Positions 38,147 through 48,698 of a stretch of 64,000 bases of DNA are shown here, piece after piece. The notes below the pieces were generated by a model. That model was not told where the DNA came from, ran no database searches, and was given only the letters and a program-made list of their open reading frames with translations. A program made the position numbers and the translations under genes. Origin of the DNA: Marinobacter azerbaijanicus (GTDB lineage: Bacteria; Pseudomonadota; Gammaproteobacteria; Pseudomonadales; Oleiphilaceae); the NCBI RefSeq assembly GCF_030250645.1, contig NZ_JASSVS010000001.1, forward strand, positions 434,001-498,000, read 5' to 3'. Position 1 is the first letter of the stretch. Every line of letters begins with the position of its first letter.

Positions 38147-38746
38147 CTAGCGCCGGAGAATATCCCCGACCCGTTGTCGCAACTCGGGGATCACCTCCTG
38201 CTCGAACCACGGATTACGTCTTAACCACAGGTTATTTCTGGGGCTGGGATGCGGCAACGGCAGCATCCCGGGCCACACCTCCCGCCAGCGTCTTACCCGC
38301 TTGGTGACGGATGTCTTGCCTCCCGGTAGGTGCCAGGCATGGGCGTACTGGCCAATGGCCAGCGTCAGCTCAATGTGTTCCAGGCGCTCAAGCAACAGGT
38401 CCCGCCAGGCCGGCGCACATTCCGGACGCGGTGGCAGGTCGCCAGACTTCCCGGTACCGGGGTAGCAGAACCCCATCGGCAGTATGGCCAGCTGTTTTTC
38501 ATCGTAAAAGGTGGCCCGGTCGATTCCCATCCAGTCCCTCAGGCGATCACCACTGGGGTCATTGAATGGCAGGCCGGTCTCATGCACTCGTCGCCCCGGA
38601 GCCTGCCCCACTACCAGAATGCGGGAGGATCGGGAAATCTGGATAATCGGGCGGGGGCCCAGCGGGAGATGAGGCTCGCAGATTCTGCACTGGCGAACCT
38701 CCGCCACAAGCTCTTCAAACGGCATTCGGGAATAACTACTGGTCAT
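38147..38746 (-). CDS. Uracil-DNA glycosylase family protein
   Basis: 199 residues from ATG 38746; the frame extends to an ATG at 38782 and the true start is uncertain. Family motifs: CRICEPHLPLGPRP near 20, VVGQAPGRRVHETGLPFND (the GxxPG-like water-activating segment) and the C-terminal LPLPHPSPRN with the His-Pro-Ser substrate loop. These place it in the uracil-DNA glycosylase superfamily near the family 4/5 type, although only one of the usual iron-sulfur cysteine pairs (CRIC) is plain. Probably base-excision repair. No link to its neighbours. Confidence 0.8.
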   Translation of the reverse strand: MTSSYSRMPFEELVAEVRQCRICEPHLPLGPRPIIQISRSSRILVVGQAPGRRVHETGLPFNDPSGDRLRDWMGIDRATFYDEKQLAILPMGFCYPGTGKSGDLPPRPECAPAWRDLLLERLEHIELTLAIGQYAHAWHLPGGKTSVTKRVRRWREVWPGMLPLPHPSPRNNLWLRRNPWFEQEVIPELRQRVGDILRR

Positions 38747-38885
38747 TTGTGCCAACCACTCCTGATAAAAAGGCCATTGCATAAACAGCCGGTTACCGTA
38801 ACCTTAAAGCCTGTTTCCATGACCAACAAATGAGCCATTCCAGGCCTGGCCACGATATCACCACCTGCAACAGGGACTGCCCGTC

Positions 38886-39620
38886 ATGAATGCCAAGTCA
38901 GACATTGCACCCAACCCGACTCTGGACGAGTTCCGCAAGGTAGTGCGCAGCCGGCGCTCGGTGAGAAGGTTTACCGACGAGCCGGTACCGGAACACGTCC
39001 TGGACGACTGCCTGGAGCTGGCCATGCTGGCACCCAACTCCAGCAATCTCCAGCCCTGGGAATTTTTTGTGGTCAGAACACCAAAGCTGAAAGCACAACT
39101 GGCCGAAGCCTGCCTGGGGCAGAATGCCGCAAAAACGGCGCCGGTGCTGATTGCCGTGGTCGCCCGAACGGATACCTGGCGTCAGCATTCGCGCATGGCA
39201 CTGGAGCAGTGGCCAGAAGAAAAGCTGCCGGGAATAGTGGAGAAGTATTACTCTAAAATTGCGCCGATCCACTACAATCAGGGGCCTTTCGGATTATTCG
39301 GCGCTGCCAAGAAAGCCGCGGGATTGTTTGTGGGCCTCACGCGGCCAGTTCCCCGGGGGCCATACTCTCCCAATGAAATGAAAATCTGGGCTACCAAGTC
39401 CACCGCCCTGGCTGCGGAGAATCTGATGCTGGCGCTCAGGGCACACGGTTACGACTCATGCCCCATGGAAGGCTTCGATGAATGCCGGGTACGGCGCCTG
39501 CTGAAACTGCCGAAAAAGGGTCTGGTAACCATGGTACTGGCGGCTGGAAAACGTTCCGAGAGAGGGGTTTACAACCGCCAGTACCGCTTTGACAAAGAAC
39601 AGCTGGTTCATTACCTGTAA
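38886..39620 (+). CDS. Nitroreductase-family FMN oxidoreductase
   Basis: 244 residues. FMN-binding RRSVRRF near 26 and PNSSNLQPWEFFVV near 53 are typical, as is the C-terminal block (LMLALRAHGYDSCPMEGFDE, then LPKKGLVTMVLAAGKR). NAD(P)H-dependent reduction of quinones, nitro compounds or similar is expected; the natural substrate is unknown. It stands alone between a repair gene on the other strand and the glk-edd operon. Confidence 0.87.
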   Translation: MNAKSDIAPNPTLDEFRKVVRSRRSVRRFTDEPVPEHVLDDCLELAMLAPNSSNLQPWEFFVVRTPKLKAQLAEACLGQNAAKTAPVLIAVVARTDTWRQHSRMALEQWPEEKLPGIVEKYYSKIAPIHYNQGPFGLFGAAKKAAGLFVGLTRPVPRGPYSPNEMKIWATKSTALAAENLMLALRAHGYDSCPMEGFDECRVRRLLKLPKKGLVTMVLAAGKRSERGVYNRQYRFDKEQLVHYL

Positions 39621-39666
39621 GCGGCATTGCGCAGCATCCTGAAGGAACTGCGGTCGCGGCTGAATT

Positions 39667-40632
39667 CTACACTTCGGGGTTGGTCAGCGCTTCTGCCGCG
39701 CCCAACAGACCAGTGTACCCTTCAGTGACGATGTAAACCGGGGTTGCCTCCAGCAATGGCCGCATACGGCCCTTGTCCTCGAAGCCTTTCTGGAATGGGC
39801 TCTCCAGGAAAAAATCGATGAATCGCGGGAGGATGCCGCCACACAGGTAGACACCGCCGGTGCCGCCCAGTGTCAGCACTCCATTGCCGGCAACACGGCC
39901 CAGAATTTCGCAGAAGTGGCGAAGGGTCTGCCGCGCAAGAGCATCGGAATTGTCGAGCGCTGCCGCGGTTATCTTCTCCGGCGCATCCAGAGGTGCCGCC
40001 ACGTCCTGTATCTCGGCGTGGGCCTGGTACAGGTTCAGCAACCCCTGGCCGCAGAGAATCCGCTCCACCGACACGCGACCGAACCGGGCCTTGAGAATCC
40101 GCAGTATGGCCATCTCGGTATCGTCGGTGGGCGCAAAATCCACATGGCCGCCCTCGGTCATCAGGGGAATCCAGCCGGCCTGCAACGGCACCAGGCCGGA
40201 AACACCAAGCCCCGTACCCGGCCCGATTACCAGGCGCGGCCGGCGAGCGTCACCCGGCCCCCCGCAAACATGAATCAGCTTCTCGGCGCCTACATGGGGA
40301 ACGCCAAGGGCCATGGCGGTAAAATCATTGATGACCTTGAACTTGCCCCAGCCGAACTGGCGTCGAACTTCCTCACTGTCAAAACGCCAGTGGTTATTCG
40401 TCATTCTCACCTGTGTACCCGAAACCGGGGAGGCAACCGCCAGGCATACGTCCTGTACTTCCTCTACTCCCGATCGTTTCAGGTAATCGGCAATGGCGGA
40501 ATCGAGGTTGTCATACTGACTGCAGGCCAGAACCTCCACGGCTTCCGGTGTTACGTCACCGGAACGAACCAGGGCAAACCGTGCATTGGTACCCCCGATA
40601 TCCCCTACCAGTGAGTAATTCGTTATTGTCAT
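39667..40632 (-). CDS. glk: Glucokinase
   Basis: 321 residues (E. coli 321). Phosphate-binding [12 protein letters not shown] at the N-terminus, the glucose-binding [10 protein letters not shown] near 165 and [11 protein letters not shown] near 140, and the C-terminal [12 protein letters not shown] loop. ATP-dependent phosphorylation of free glucose in the cytoplasm, as released by the alpha-glucosidase. Overlaps the edd stop by four bases (ATGA), so coupled to it. Confidence 0.95.
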   Translation of the reverse strand: MTITNYSLVGDIGGTNARFALVRSGDVTPEAVEVLACSQYDNLDSAIADYLKRSGVEEVQDVCLAVASPVSGTQVRMTNNHWRFDSEEVRRQFGWGKFKVINDFTAMALGVPHVGAEKLIHVCGGPGDARRPRLVIGPGTGLGVSGLVPLQAGWIPLMTEGGHVDFAPTDDTEMAILRILKARFGRVSVERILCGQGLLNLYQAHAEIQDVAAPLDAPEKITAAALDNSDALARQTLRHFCEILGRVAGNGVLTLGGTGGVYLCGGILPRFIDFFLESPFQKGFEDKGRMRPLLEATPVYIVTEGYTGLLGAAEALTNPEV

Positions 40633-42449
40633 GCGTCATGATTCCAGAAAAAGCTGGCTCCCTCTTCCGGGGTGCTGGCCGCTTTACGCATCCAGCCAAA
40701 CAGCTCCCGGCCCAATCCATGATGATAGCTGGTCAGGTCTGCCTTTTCCGGTTCACGGGCAGCAAACTCCTCTGCAGGCACATCAACCTCAAGTTTACCG
40801 GAGACTGCATCCAGCGTAATGATATCGCCATTCTTCACCCGTGTCAGAGGGCCACCGTTGGCGGCTTCAGGATAGACGTGAATCGCAGCCGGCACCTTGC
40901 CAGAGGCGCCAGACATCCGTCCATCCGTTACCAGGCCTACCTTGAAACCACGATCCTGTAGTACGCCGAGATAAGGGGTGAGCTTGTGTAACTCCGGCAT
41001 ACCATTGGCTTTCGGGCCCTGGAAGCGGACCACAACGATACAGTCCCTGTCCAGATCACCTGCTTCAAACGCGGCTTTGAGTTCATTCTGATCGTTCAGA
41101 ACCACCGCGGGCGCCTTGACCGTGCGATGCTTCTCGGCAACCGCGGAAACCTTGATCACACCCCGACCAAGGTTACCGTCCAGAACCCGGAGGCCACCGT
41201 CCGGAGCAAAAGGTTCTTTCGCGGTGCTCAGCACATCCGGCTTGGCACTTTTCTCGGGGGCGGGCTTCCACACAAGCCTGTCATCTTCCATCTCGGGCAT
41301 CCGGGTGTACTGTTCCAGACCGCGCCCCACCACTGTCTCCACATCATTATGGAGAAAGCCGGCATCAAGCAGCTCCCGGATGAGAAACGGCGTGCCGCCA
41401 GCTTCATGGAAGGCATTCACATCTTCCTGACCATTGGGGTAAATGCGGGTCATTGAAGGCACAACCGAAGATAGTTCAGCGTAGTCATTCCAGTCGATAA
41501 TGATGCCGGCCGCCCGCGCGATGGCAATCCAGTGAATGGTGTGATTGGTTGAGCCACCGGTGACCAGTAGCGCCACCAGGGCGTTCACGATGCTCTTTTC
41601 ATCAACCATGTCACCCAGGCCAAGCGTGCCTCCATTGGGCTTGGAGAGACGGACCACCTGTTCGGTCGCCGCGCGGGTCAACTCATCCCGCAATGGTGTG
41701 CCCGGGTTTACGAAGGCTGCGCCCGGCAGGTGCAGCCCCATGACCTCCACCAGAAGCTGGTTGCTGTTGGCGGTGCCATAGAAGGTGCAGGTACCCGGGC
41801 TGTGGTAGGACTTTGACTCCGCTTCAAGCAGTTCGTCCTTGCCAATCTTGCCTTCGGCGTACAGTTGGCGGATACGCTGCTTTTCCTTGTTCGGCAATCC
41901 AGAAGGCATGGGCCCCGCCGGTATCAGTACCGTTGGCAGGTAGCCGAAACTGAGGGAACCAATCAGCAGGCCGGGCACAATCTTGTCACAGATGCCCAGC
42001 AGCACGGTGGCATCAAACATATTATGGCTGAGGGCAACCGACGTACTCATGGCAATGGTGTCGCGGGAGAACAGGCTGAGCTCCATGCCCGGCTGCCCCT
42101 GGGTCACGCCATCGCACATGGCGGGCGTGCCTCCGGCAAACTGCGCGACCGACCCCATACCGTGGGCTGCTTCACGAATCACATCGGGAAAATCCTTGTA
42201 AGGCTGGTGGGCGGACAGCATGTCGTTATAGGCAGACACAATAGCCACGTTCGCCTTGTTCATCAGTTTGAGCGTGTCTTTGTCTGACTGGTTGCAGGCT
42301 GCAAACCCATGCGCAAGATTGCCGCAGGACAAGGTACTGCGTTGTGGCGACTGCGCCTTGAGCTCTTCCATCCGGCCCAGATAATCCTGACGGGTTTTGC
42401 GACTGCGCTCGATGATCCGCTGGGTAACCGCGTCTACAGTCGGGTGCAT
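40629..42449 (-). CDS. edd: 6-phosphogluconate dehydratase
   Basis: 606 residues (E. coli 603). IlvD/Edd family with conserved cysteines for the 4Fe-4S cluster ([18 protein letters not shown] near 40-60, [18 protein letters not shown] near 108, GICDKIVPG near 155). Converts 6-phosphogluconate to KDPG, the first committed Entner-Doudoroff step. First gene of edd-glk; divergent from gap with a 169-bp AT-rich control region that holds a HexR-like site. Confidence 0.96.
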   Translation of the reverse strand: MHPTVDAVTQRIIERSRKTRQDYLGRMEELKAQSPQRSTLSCGNLAHGFAACNQSDKDTLKLMNKANVAIVSAYNDMLSAHQPYKDFPDVIREAAHGMGSVAQFAGGTPAMCDGVTQGQPGMELSLFSRDTIAMSTSVALSHNMFDATVLLGICDKIVPGLLIGSLSFGYLPTVLIPAGPMPSGLPNKEKQRIRQLYAEGKIGKDELLEAESKSYHSPGTCTFYGTANSNQLLVEVMGLHLPGAAFVNPGTPLRDELTRAATEQVVRLSKPNGGTLGLGDMVDEKSIVNALVALLVTGGSTNHTIHWIAIARAAGIIIDWNDYAELSSVVPSMTRIYPNGQEDVNAFHEAGGTPFLIRELLDAGFLHNDVETVVGRGLEQYTRMPEMEDDRLVWKPAPEKSAKPDVLSTAKEPFAPDGGLRVLDGNLGRGVIKVSAVAEKHRTVKAPAVVLNDQNELKAAFEAGDLDRDCIVVVRFQGPKANGMPELHKLTPYLGVLQDRGFKVGLVTDGRMSGASGKVPAAIHVYPEAANGGPLTRVKNGDIITLDAVSGKLEVDVPAEEFAAREPEKADLTSYHHGLGRELFGWMRKAASTPEEGASFFWNHDA

Positions 42450-42552
42450 AGTGGGTCTCCTGAAATGTCGTTATTAATTGCTTTTCTAATTCCCGTAAGT
42501 TTACTTACTTTTTTTACCGCTTTCACCCGCACATCATTCATTTTTCCATTTT

Positions 42553-42579
42553 TTGTTGTTATATTTACTACATCAACAA
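42553..42579. promoter_or_regulatory. HexR-like operator between edd and gap
   Basis: TTGTTG (42553-42558) and CAACAA (42574-42579) form an inverted repeat around a core whose right half TTACTACA (42565-42572) recurs as TGTAGTAA and TTACTACC in the zwf/hexR gap. Edd and gap are known HexR targets in pseudomonads. The motif reading is mine and approximate. Confidence 0.35.
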
Positions 42580-42618
42580 CCGATATGAACAAAAAACAAC
42601 CAGAATTGGAGCCAGAAC

Positions 42619-43626
42619 ATGACTATCCGCATCGCAATTAACGGCTTCGGACGCATTGGCCGCAATGTTCTCCGCGCACTTTACGAGAATGAATACCGCA
42701 ACCAGATGCAGGTTGTCGCCATCAACGACCTGGGCGACGCCGAAACCAACGCCCATCTGCTGAAGTACGACAGCGTGCACGGCCGCTTCAGTGGCATTGT
42801 AAACCACGACTCCGAGTCCCTGTCCGTCAACGGTGATCGCATCGCCATTACCGCCATCCGCAACCCGGAAGAACTGCCCTGGAAAGACTATCATGTGGAT
42901 GTGGTATTCGAGTGCACAGGCCTGTTTACCTCCCGCCAAAAGGCCGAGGGTCACCTGAATGCGGGCGCTCGCAAGGTCATCATCTCCGCACCCTCCCCGG
43001 ACGCAGACGCCATGGTGGTGTACGGTGTCAACGACAACATCCTGACTGCGGAACACGACATCATTTCCAACGCCTCCTGCACCACCAACTGCCTGGCACC
43101 GGTTGTCAAAGCGCTGCACGAAAAAATCGGCATCGAGAGTGGATTGATGACTACCATCCACTCCTACACCAATGACCAGAAGCTGAGCGACGTCTATCAC
43201 TCCGACCTTTACCGCGCGCGCTCAGCCACTCAATCGATGATTCCCACCAAAACCGGCGCTGCCGCAGCTATTGGCAAAGTGATTCCGGAACTGGCCGGCA
43301 AATTTGACGGACTGGCGGTGAGAGTTCCTACTATCAACGTATCACTGGTGGATTTCGGCTTTATTGCCAGCCGTGACACCACGGTGGAAGAGATCAACGA
43401 AGCCGTCCGGGAGGCCGCAGAAAGCAGCTCTGTTCTGGGCTACAATGCTGAAAAACTGGTCAGCGTGGACTTCAATCACAATGCCCTTTCCAGCATTTTC
43501 GACGCCAACCACACACGGGCCATGGGCCGTCATGCAAAAGTCATGGCCTGGTACGATAATGAATGGGGCTTCTCCAACCGGATGCTCGATAATGCCGCAG
43601 CGCTGATGAAAAAGGCGAACCAGTAA
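42619..43626 (+). CDS. gap: Glyceraldehyde-3-phosphate dehydrogenase (NAD type)
   Basis: 335 residues. Rossmann start [17 protein letters not shown], nucleophile Cys154 ([10 protein letters not shown]) and base His181. The segment INDLGD places Asp after the second strand, suggesting NAD preference. It takes glyceraldehyde-3-phosphate from the Entner-Doudoroff cleavage towards pyruvate. Divergent from edd, 69 bases before pykA; the arrangement matches the HexR-controlled gap-1 of pseudomonads. Confidence 0.94.
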   Translation: MTIRIAINGFGRIGRNVLRALYENEYRNQMQVVAINDLGDAETNAHLLKYDSVHGRFSGIVNHDSESLSVNGDRIAITAIRNPEELPWKDYHVDVVFECTGLFTSRQKAEGHLNAGARKVIISAPSPDADAMVVYGVNDNILTAEHDIISNASCTTNCLAPVVKALHEKIGIESGLMTTIHSYTNDQKLSDVYHSDLYRARSATQSMIPTKTGAAAAIGKVIPELAGKFDGLAVRVPTINVSLVDFGFIASRDTTVEEINEAVREAAESSSVLGYNAEKLVSVDFNHNALSSIFDANHTRAMGRHAKVMAWYDNEWGFSNRMLDNAAALMKKANQ

Positions 43627-43695
43627 CACTGGCCGCCTGCCAGGCAGTTATTGACCATAAAGCTCCACCGGAAAACAAATAAGGAAACAGGAATC

Positions 43696-45144
43696 ATGCT
43701 AAGGCGTACCAAGATCGTCGCCACCCTCGGCCCCGCCACCGACTCGCCGGAATCACTGTCGGCGATCATCGCCGCCGGCGTGGACGTTACCCGCTTGAAC
43801 TTTTCCCACGGTAGCGCGGAGGATCACATGGAACGCGCCCGCCGGGTGCGGGAAAGCGCTGCCGCCAACGGCCGCTTCGTAGCCCTTCTGGCGGACCTGC
43901 AGGGGCCGAAACTGCGTATTGCCCGCTTCTCGGCAAACAAGGTCACTCTCAAGGCTGGCCAGCGCTTCATCCTTGACGCCGCCATGGACAAGGAAGCCGG
44001 CAATGAGGAGCGGGTCGGGATCGATTACGAGCAGTTGATCGAGGACGTCAAACCAGGCGACATCCTGGTACTCGACGATGGCCGCATCGAAATGGAAGTC
44101 GAATCCGTCGACGGCACCAGCATTTCTTCCCGCGTTCTTATCGGCGGCCCCCTGTCCAACAACAAGGGCCTGAACAAGCGCGGTGGCGGTCTGTCTGCCG
44201 AAGCGCTTACCGAGAAAGACAAACAGGACATCAAGACCGCTGCCCGCCTGGGCGCCGACTACGTGGCCGTGTCCTTCGTGCGCACCGCCGAAGACATGCA
44301 TGTTGCCCGTCGCCTGCTGAAAGAAGCAGGGTCGGAAGCCCGCCTGGTTGCCAAAATCGAGCGCGCAGAACTGGCCCACGATAATGCCGCCCTGGACGCA
44401 GTGATAGAAGCTTCGGATGCCGTCATGGTGGCCCGCGGCGACCTGGCCGTGGAAATCGGTGATGCCGAACTGGTCGGTGTACAGAAACACATCATCAACC
44501 GTGCACGGGCCCTCAATACGGTGGTGATCACTGCGACCCAGATGATGGAGTCGATGATTGAGAACCCCATGCCCACCCGGGCAGAGGTCTCTGATGTGGC
44601 CAATGCGGTGATGGATTACACCGACGCGGTCATGCTGTCTGCGGAAACCGCCGTTGGTGACTATCCCGTGGAAGCGGTGGAGGCGATGGTACGCATTTGT
44701 ATCGGTGCGGAGAAGCAGCCTTCGATGCACCAGTCAAAGCACCGGATTCACGAAAGCATGGAGCACGTGGACGAGGCCATTGCCCTGTCTGCGATGTATG
44801 CAGCGAATCACCTGGAAGGCGTAACGTCGATCATCTGCATGTCAGAAACCGGCGCCACTCCCCTACTGATGTCCCGCATCAAGTCGAGCCTGCCGATTTT
44901 TACCTTCTCCCGCCATCATTCCACCCAGCACCGGGTGACCATGTTCCGCGGCGTGCAGACGGTGCCGTTTGATTCGGCAGCGATTCCTAATGAACAGACG
45001 AACTCGCGCGCGGTGGCAGAGCTGGTTCGTATGGGTGTCGTCAAGGACGGTGATCTGGTGGTGATTACCAAGGGTGATTACGTGAATGCCCAGGGCGGCA
45101 CCAACACCATGAAGATTGTTCGTGTTGGGGCGGATATTCGCTAG
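43696..45144 (+). CDS. pykA: Pyruvate kinase
   Basis: 482 residues from ATG 43696, which follows GGAAACAGGA (E. coli PykA 480). [15 protein letters not shown] at the start, [13 protein letters not shown] with the metal-binding residues near 250, and [11 protein letters not shown]. The GDLAVEIG wording and length fit the PykA rather than PykF type. Makes pyruvate and ATP from PEP. Follows gap on the same strand. No GC-hairpin plus T-run follows the stop; instead the palindromic elements of the 45145-45615 gap begin about 50 bases on. Confidence 0.95.
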   Translation: MLRRTKIVATLGPATDSPESLSAIIAAGVDVTRLNFSHGSAEDHMERARRVRESAAANGRFVALLADLQGPKLRIARFSANKVTLKAGQRFILDAAMDKEAGNEERVGIDYEQLIEDVKPGDILVLDDGRIEMEVESVDGTSISSRVLIGGPLSNNKGLNKRGGGLSAEALTEKDKQDIKTAARLGADYVAVSFVRTAEDMHVARRLLKEAGSEARLVAKIERAELAHDNAALDAVIEASDAVMVARGDLAVEIGDAELVGVQKHIINRARALNTVVITATQMMESMIENPMPTRAEVSDVANAVMDYTDAVMLSAETAVGDYPVEAVEAMVRICIGAEKQPSMHQSKHRIHESMEHVDEAIALSAMYAANHLEGVTSIICMSETGATPLLMSRIKSSLPIFTFSRHHSTQHRVTMFRGVQTVPFDSAAIPNEQTNSRAVAELVRMGVVKDGDLVVITKGDYVNAQGGTNTMKIVRVGADIR

Positions 45145-45192
45145 TTAAGATTTGGGAGGCTTCGTCTTCGTAGCCTACGAGGTTGGTGCCTG

Positions 45193-45300
45193 GAGGCTGC
45201 GGGGCGGGGTGTCCCAAAACCGCTACGAGCACGTCCATGTGCGCTTGTAATTGGCCATCCCTGGCCAATTACATTTTGGGACACCCCGCCCCGCAGCCTC
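45193..45300. repeat. Long palindromic element 2 (27-bp perfect inverted repeat, 54-nt loop)
   Basis: Arms 45193-45219 and 45274-45300 are perfectly complementary over 27 bases and very GC-rich. Inside the loop TGTAATTGGCCA (45246-45257) and TGGCCAATTACA (45262-45273) form a nested 12-bp perfect hairpin. From GCTACG (45222) to ACA (45273) the loop matches the inverted loop of element 3 at 49 of 52 bases. No coding sense is seen in the whole 45145-45615 gap. Confidence 0.93.
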
Positions 45301-45340
45301 TGTTTGAACCTTTCTGATATCGCTGGATAACACTGTTTTT

Positions 45341-45426
45341 GTAGGTCGGATTAGCGAAGCGTAATCCGACGTTGTGCTTCGTATTGCTGCCATTTTGTCG
45401 GATTACGCTTCGCTAATCCGACCTAC
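45341..45426. repeat. REP/BIME-like inverted pair of GTAGGTCGGATTAGCG repeats
   Basis: A 30-base unit (45341-45370) and its exact reverse complement (45397-45426) flank a 26-base spacer. Each unit is itself a hairpin: CGGATTA, GCGAAGCG, TAATCCG. The wording is that of a dispersed repeat I recall from several gammaproteobacteria. It lies between elements 2 and 3. Confidence 0.9.
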
Positions 45427-45476
45427 GTTTGGGGGGAAGCACCCAAGGCGTTATCTTCGGAGCCCGATCAAGCGAC

Positions 45477-45574
45477 TGGTGGGCCGGACTTTCGGGAATG
45501 TAATTGGCCAAGGATGGCCAATTACAAGCGCACATGGAGGTGCTTGTAGCGTTTCCCGAAAGACCGGCCCACCA
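45477..45574. repeat. Long palindromic element 3 (21-bp inverted repeat, 56-nt loop)
   Basis: Arms 45477-45497 and 45554-45574 pair over 21 bases with one mismatch. The arm sequence is unlike that of element 2, but the loop 45498-45553, read on the minus strand, is the same sequence with three changes, including the nested TGTAATTGGCCA hairpin. Elements 2 and 3 are thus copies in opposite orientation. Confidence 0.92.
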
Positions 45575-45615
45575 ACCGCGCTGGCACCAAAAAAAAACAG
45601 GCTACAGAGGAAAAC

Positions 45616-46263
45616 TCACAAGTCCAGAAGACTCCCCCGAACAATCTCCGAAATCTGCCCCCAGTCACCGGCGTCAACCGCTTCACCCGGAGTCAACCAG
45701 GTACCGCCAACAGCAGCCACGTTCTCCAGGGCCAGATAGTCTTTGGCAGTGTTGCGGCGAATACCGCCCGTCGGGCAGAAGGTGACGTCCGGGAATGGGC
45801 CGGAGAAGGCCTTGAGGGCCGGGATGCCTCCGGCGACTTCTGCCGGGAAGAACTTGAACTCCCGGTAGCCCAGGTTGTAGCCCACCATCAGCTCGGAAAT
45901 CGTCGAGATGCCCGGCAGCAATGGTGCCTCGGAAGTAACACCAAATTCCAGAATCGCCTCGGTAACACCCGGGGTAATGACAAACTGGGCGCCAGCGGCT
46001 TCCACCTGGCGGTACTGGGCAATACTGGTTACCGTGCCGGCACCCACCCAGGCGTCGGGTATGGCTTTTCTTACCTGCTCAATGGCTTTGACCCCGTGGG
46101 GCGTGCGCAGAGTGATTTCCAGAACGCGGATACCGCCGTCAACCAGGGCCTGGCACAGAGGCACCGCCTGGTCGGGGTGGTTGATGGTAATCACCGGAAC
46201 GAGGGGGGAGGCGCTCAGTATCGACCGGACCCGATCGCGGTGAAAGTCAGACAGTTGATTCAT
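45616..46263 (-). CDS. eda: KDPG aldolase (2-dehydro-3-deoxy-6-phosphogluconate aldolase)
   Basis: 215 residues from ATG 46263, which has GGAGAAG upstream; an in-frame ATG at 46287 is possible, and the frame runs further back into pgl. TIM-barrel with Glu49 (RVLEITLRT), the Schiff-base Lys137 (YREFKFFPAE) and CPTGGIRRNTAKDYL for the phosphate. Splits KDPG to pyruvate and glyceraldehyde-3-phosphate. Last gene of zwf-pgl-eda, 37 bases after pgl. Downstream on its strand a nine-T tract (45599-45591) is followed by element 3. Confidence 0.95.
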   Translation of the reverse strand: MNQLSDFHRDRVRSILSASPLVPVITINHPDQAVPLCQALVDGGIRVLEITLRTPHGVKAIEQVRKAIPDAWVGAGTVTSIAQYRQVEAAGAQFVITPGVTEAILEFGVTSEAPLLPGISTISELMVGYNLGYREFKFFPAEVAGGIPALKAFSGPFPDVTFCPTGGIRRNTAKDYLALENVAAVGGTWLTPGEAVDAGDWGQISEIVRGSLLDL

Positions 46264-46300
46264 AATCTTCTCCGGTAAACGATTCATTGGTCGGCGACGC

Positions 46301-47020
46301 TCAGGCGCTCCAGAAAATCTGCAGGCCGGGCCTGAGAAAAGCGCGAATTGGCATTTCCTTAACCTGGTCGATGTCACGACAGGCAGCCTGCAAGGTCTCC
46401 AGCTTGTCATCGCCCTTCAGATGCAGTGCTGTAAAGCCAGCCTGGCCCAGGGCCCGGAGCGTCAGCGTGATGCGCTTCTGAGGCTGGGAAGGCGGCGTCA
46501 TCGGGGCGACAATGGCTGCCGAATCGGTATCCAGGGCATTGTCCAGCTCTGGCGCATCCGGAAACAGAGAGGCCGTATGGCCGTCGTTACCCATGCCCAG
46601 AATCACCACATCCAGCGGCAGATGCAGGTCAGCGAGCGCCGCTTCCACGGCAGCAAGGCCATCAGCCGGTGTATCACCGGGCTGCTTGAGTGACAGGTAG
46701 TTCGCTTCCGATGCCGGGCCCTGCAACAGGTTTTCCTTCACCAGGCGAGTATTACTGGCCTCATCGTCTTCCGGCACCCAGCGTTCGTCCGCCAACAACA
46801 CATCAATTCGTGCCCAGTCCAGCGGCTTTTCCCGCACGGCCTTGAAAAATGGCAATGGTGTGGAACCGCCGGAGACCACAAGGCTGGCCCTGGGGGCGAT
46901 CAACAGCCGCTCGGCAAGGTGGTTGGCGACGGCATCCGCCAGCGCTACGCCGGTATCGTCAGGGGTGTCGAAAAAATGCGCATCCACCGCTTCCGGTAGA
47001 CCAAGGTCATGCATCTTCAT
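46301..47020 (-). CDS. pgl: 6-phosphogluconolactonase
   Basis: 239 residues. ATG 47020 is chosen because GGGAGGAG stands 5 bases upstream; it overlaps the zwf 3' end by 14 bases. DevB/SOL-type lactonase with [16 protein letters not shown] (near 50), [16 protein letters not shown] and the catalytic [13 protein letters not shown]. Hydrolyses 6-phosphogluconolactone made by Zwf. Middle gene of zwf-pgl-eda. Confidence 0.94.
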   Translation of the reverse strand: MKMHDLGLPEAVDAHFFDTPDDTGVALADAVANHLAERLLIAPRASLVVSGGSTPLPFFKAVREKPLDWARIDVLLADERWVPEDDEASNTRLVKENLLQGPASEANYLSLKQPGDTPADGLAAVEAALADLHLPLDVVILGMGNDGHTASLFPDAPELDNALDTDSAAIVAPMTPPSQPQKRITLTLRALGQAGFTALHLKGDDKLETLQAACRDIDQVKEMPIRAFLRPGLQIFWSA

Positions 47021-48482
47021 ACCAGCTCCTCCCATCCCGTGTGATCATGGCAATAGAGGCAACCGGTCCCCAGGTGCCAGCAGCGTATCGCTTGGGTGGC
47101 ACTCCGCTGTCCTCCCAGTTACGCATGATCTGATCGACCCACTGCCAGGCATGCTCTACTTCATCACGGCGGACAAACAGGTACTGGTTGCCTTTCATGA
47201 CCTCCCAGAGCAGACGCTCGTAGGCGTCAGGAATACGGTCGGTTTCGAAGGTTTCCGAGAAGGTCAGTTCCAGCGGGCCCTGACGCAGCCGCATGCCCTT
47301 GTCCAGCCCTTGATCCTTGGTGAGAATCTGCAGAGACATGCCTTCGTCCGGCTGCAAACGGATAATGAGCTTGTTGTTGGCCAGGTGCTTCTGGTCAGGA
47401 TCAAAAATATAGTGTGGCGCCGGTTTGAAGTGGATGATGATCTGGGACAGCTTCTCCGGCAGTCGCTTGCCTGTGCGGATATAGAAAGGCACGCCGGACC
47501 AGCGCCAGTTATCGATCTCGGCTTTCAGGGCCACAAAGGTTTCAGTCTTGCTACCCTTGATGGCCCCCTCCTCCTCGAGGTATCCGGGAACAGGTTTGCC
47601 GCCACTCGTGCCTGCCGTGTACTGCCCACGGACGACATGGGTATCCATCAGGTCCGGTGTAATCCGGCGCAATGCCTTTAACACCTTCACTTTCTCGTTA
47701 CGGATACTGTCCGCGGACAGGTCCGATGGTGGGTCCATGGCGATCAGACACAGTAACTGCAACAGGTGATTCTGCACCATGTCACGAACCTGGCCGGCCT
47801 TGTCGAAATAGCCCCAACGGCCTTCGATACCCACACTCTCCGCCACGGAAATCTCGACATGGGAGATATGGTTCTGGTCCCACTGGGAGGCAAAAAGGTT
47901 GTTGGCAAAACGCAGGGCAATCAGGTTCTGGACGGTTTCCTTGCCCAGATAGTGGTCGATTCGGAACAACTGGTTCTCGTTGAAGACTTCACCCAGCTCG
48001 TCGTTGATCACCTTGGATGATTCCAGATCGTGGCCAATGGGCTTTTCTACCACTACCCGCGTGTCCTGATCACAACACCCCTTGCTACGAAGGTTGCGGG
48101 CGATCAGGCCGTACATGGAGGGCGGCGTTGCCATGTAAACGATCAGGTTGCTGGACTCTTCGCTGCGCCAGTCATTGAGGGCGCTGTATCCATCCGGGTC
48201 AGTGAAATCAAGGAACTGGTAATCCACACGCTGCAGGAAGCTCTCGGCAACCTCCGCATCAAACTCATCCTTCTTTACATGCTCCCTGAGCTTGTCGAGA
48301 AGAATCTTGCGAACTTCCTCTGTGTCGGCCCTGTTTCTGGCGATGGCGAGAATACGGCTGCCTTTATGCAGCAGTCCGGCCAGTTCCAGCTGGTACAGCG
48401 CGGGAAACAGCTTCCGTTGCGCCAGATCCCCCAGCGCTCCAAACATCATCAGGTCACAGCGGGTATTGATTGGGTCAGCCAT
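47007..48482 (-). CDS. zwf: Glucose-6-phosphate dehydrogenase
   Basis: 491 residues (E. coli 491). [17 protein letters not shown] binds the nucleotide (a Gly-Ala variant of the common GASGDL), RIDHYLGKE holds the catalytic His, and [11 protein letters not shown] is present. Oxidises glucose-6-phosphate and yields NAD(P)H. First gene of zwf-pgl-eda, divergent from hexR across 216 bases that hold HexR-like half-sites. Confidence 0.96.
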   Translation of the reverse strand: MADPINTRCDLMMFGALGDLAQRKLFPALYQLELAGLLHKGSRILAIARNRADTEEVRKILLDKLREHVKKDEFDAEVAESFLQRVDYQFLDFTDPDGYSALNDWRSEESSNLIVYMATPPSMYGLIARNLRSKGCCDQDTRVVVEKPIGHDLESSKVINDELGEVFNENQLFRIDHYLGKETVQNLIALRFANNLFASQWDQNHISHVEISVAESVGIEGRWGYFDKAGQVRDMVQNHLLQLLCLIAMDPPSDLSADSIRNEKVKVLKALRRITPDLMDTHVVRGQYTAGTSGGKPVPGYLEEEGAIKGSKTETFVALKAEIDNWRWSGVPFYIRTGKRLPEKLSQIIIHFKPAPHYIFDPDQKHLANNKLIIRLQPDEGMSLQILTKDQGLDKGMRLRQGPLELTFSETFETDRIPDAYERLLWEVMKGNQYLFVRRDEVEHAWQWVDQIMRNWEDSGVPPKRYAAGTWGPVASIAMITRDGRSWYEDA

Positions 48483-48544
48483 CGGTTCCTTTCTCTCTTT
48501 GTTTTCGTGCTGAATGCCACATCTCGCACGATTCGAGGCGTCAA

Positions 48545-48624
48545 TGTAGTAATTTTAGCCAAATAATGACACCGCAAACGAAATTTTCCAAGGATATTTT
48601 CCAATTAATGATACTTTTACTACC
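48545..48624. promoter_or_regulatory. HexR-like half-sites between zwf and hexR
   Basis: TGTAGTAA (48545-48552) and TTACTACC (48617-48624) share the half-site seen in the edd/gap region. Neither has a good second half, so they are weak alone; recurrence in both expected HexR target regions is the support. A likely -10 for hexR (TATAAT, 48646-48651) lies downstream. Confidence 0.3.
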
Positions 48625-48698
48625 ACAAATCCCCACAAAACACGCTATAATCAGCGCGGATTTTGACAAGAATGCCGATCAATCAGGGAGAATCCTAA

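Noticed and set aside
45193..45574. CRISPR array or insertion-sequence remnant
   Set aside because: There is no regular repeat-spacer order, no transposase frame and no direct target repeat visible; the structures are inverted repeats with large loops.
45374..45785. Possible small genes in the pykA/eda gap
   Set aside because: They read through REP units, palindrome arms and the end of eda; composition follows the repeats, not coding sequence.
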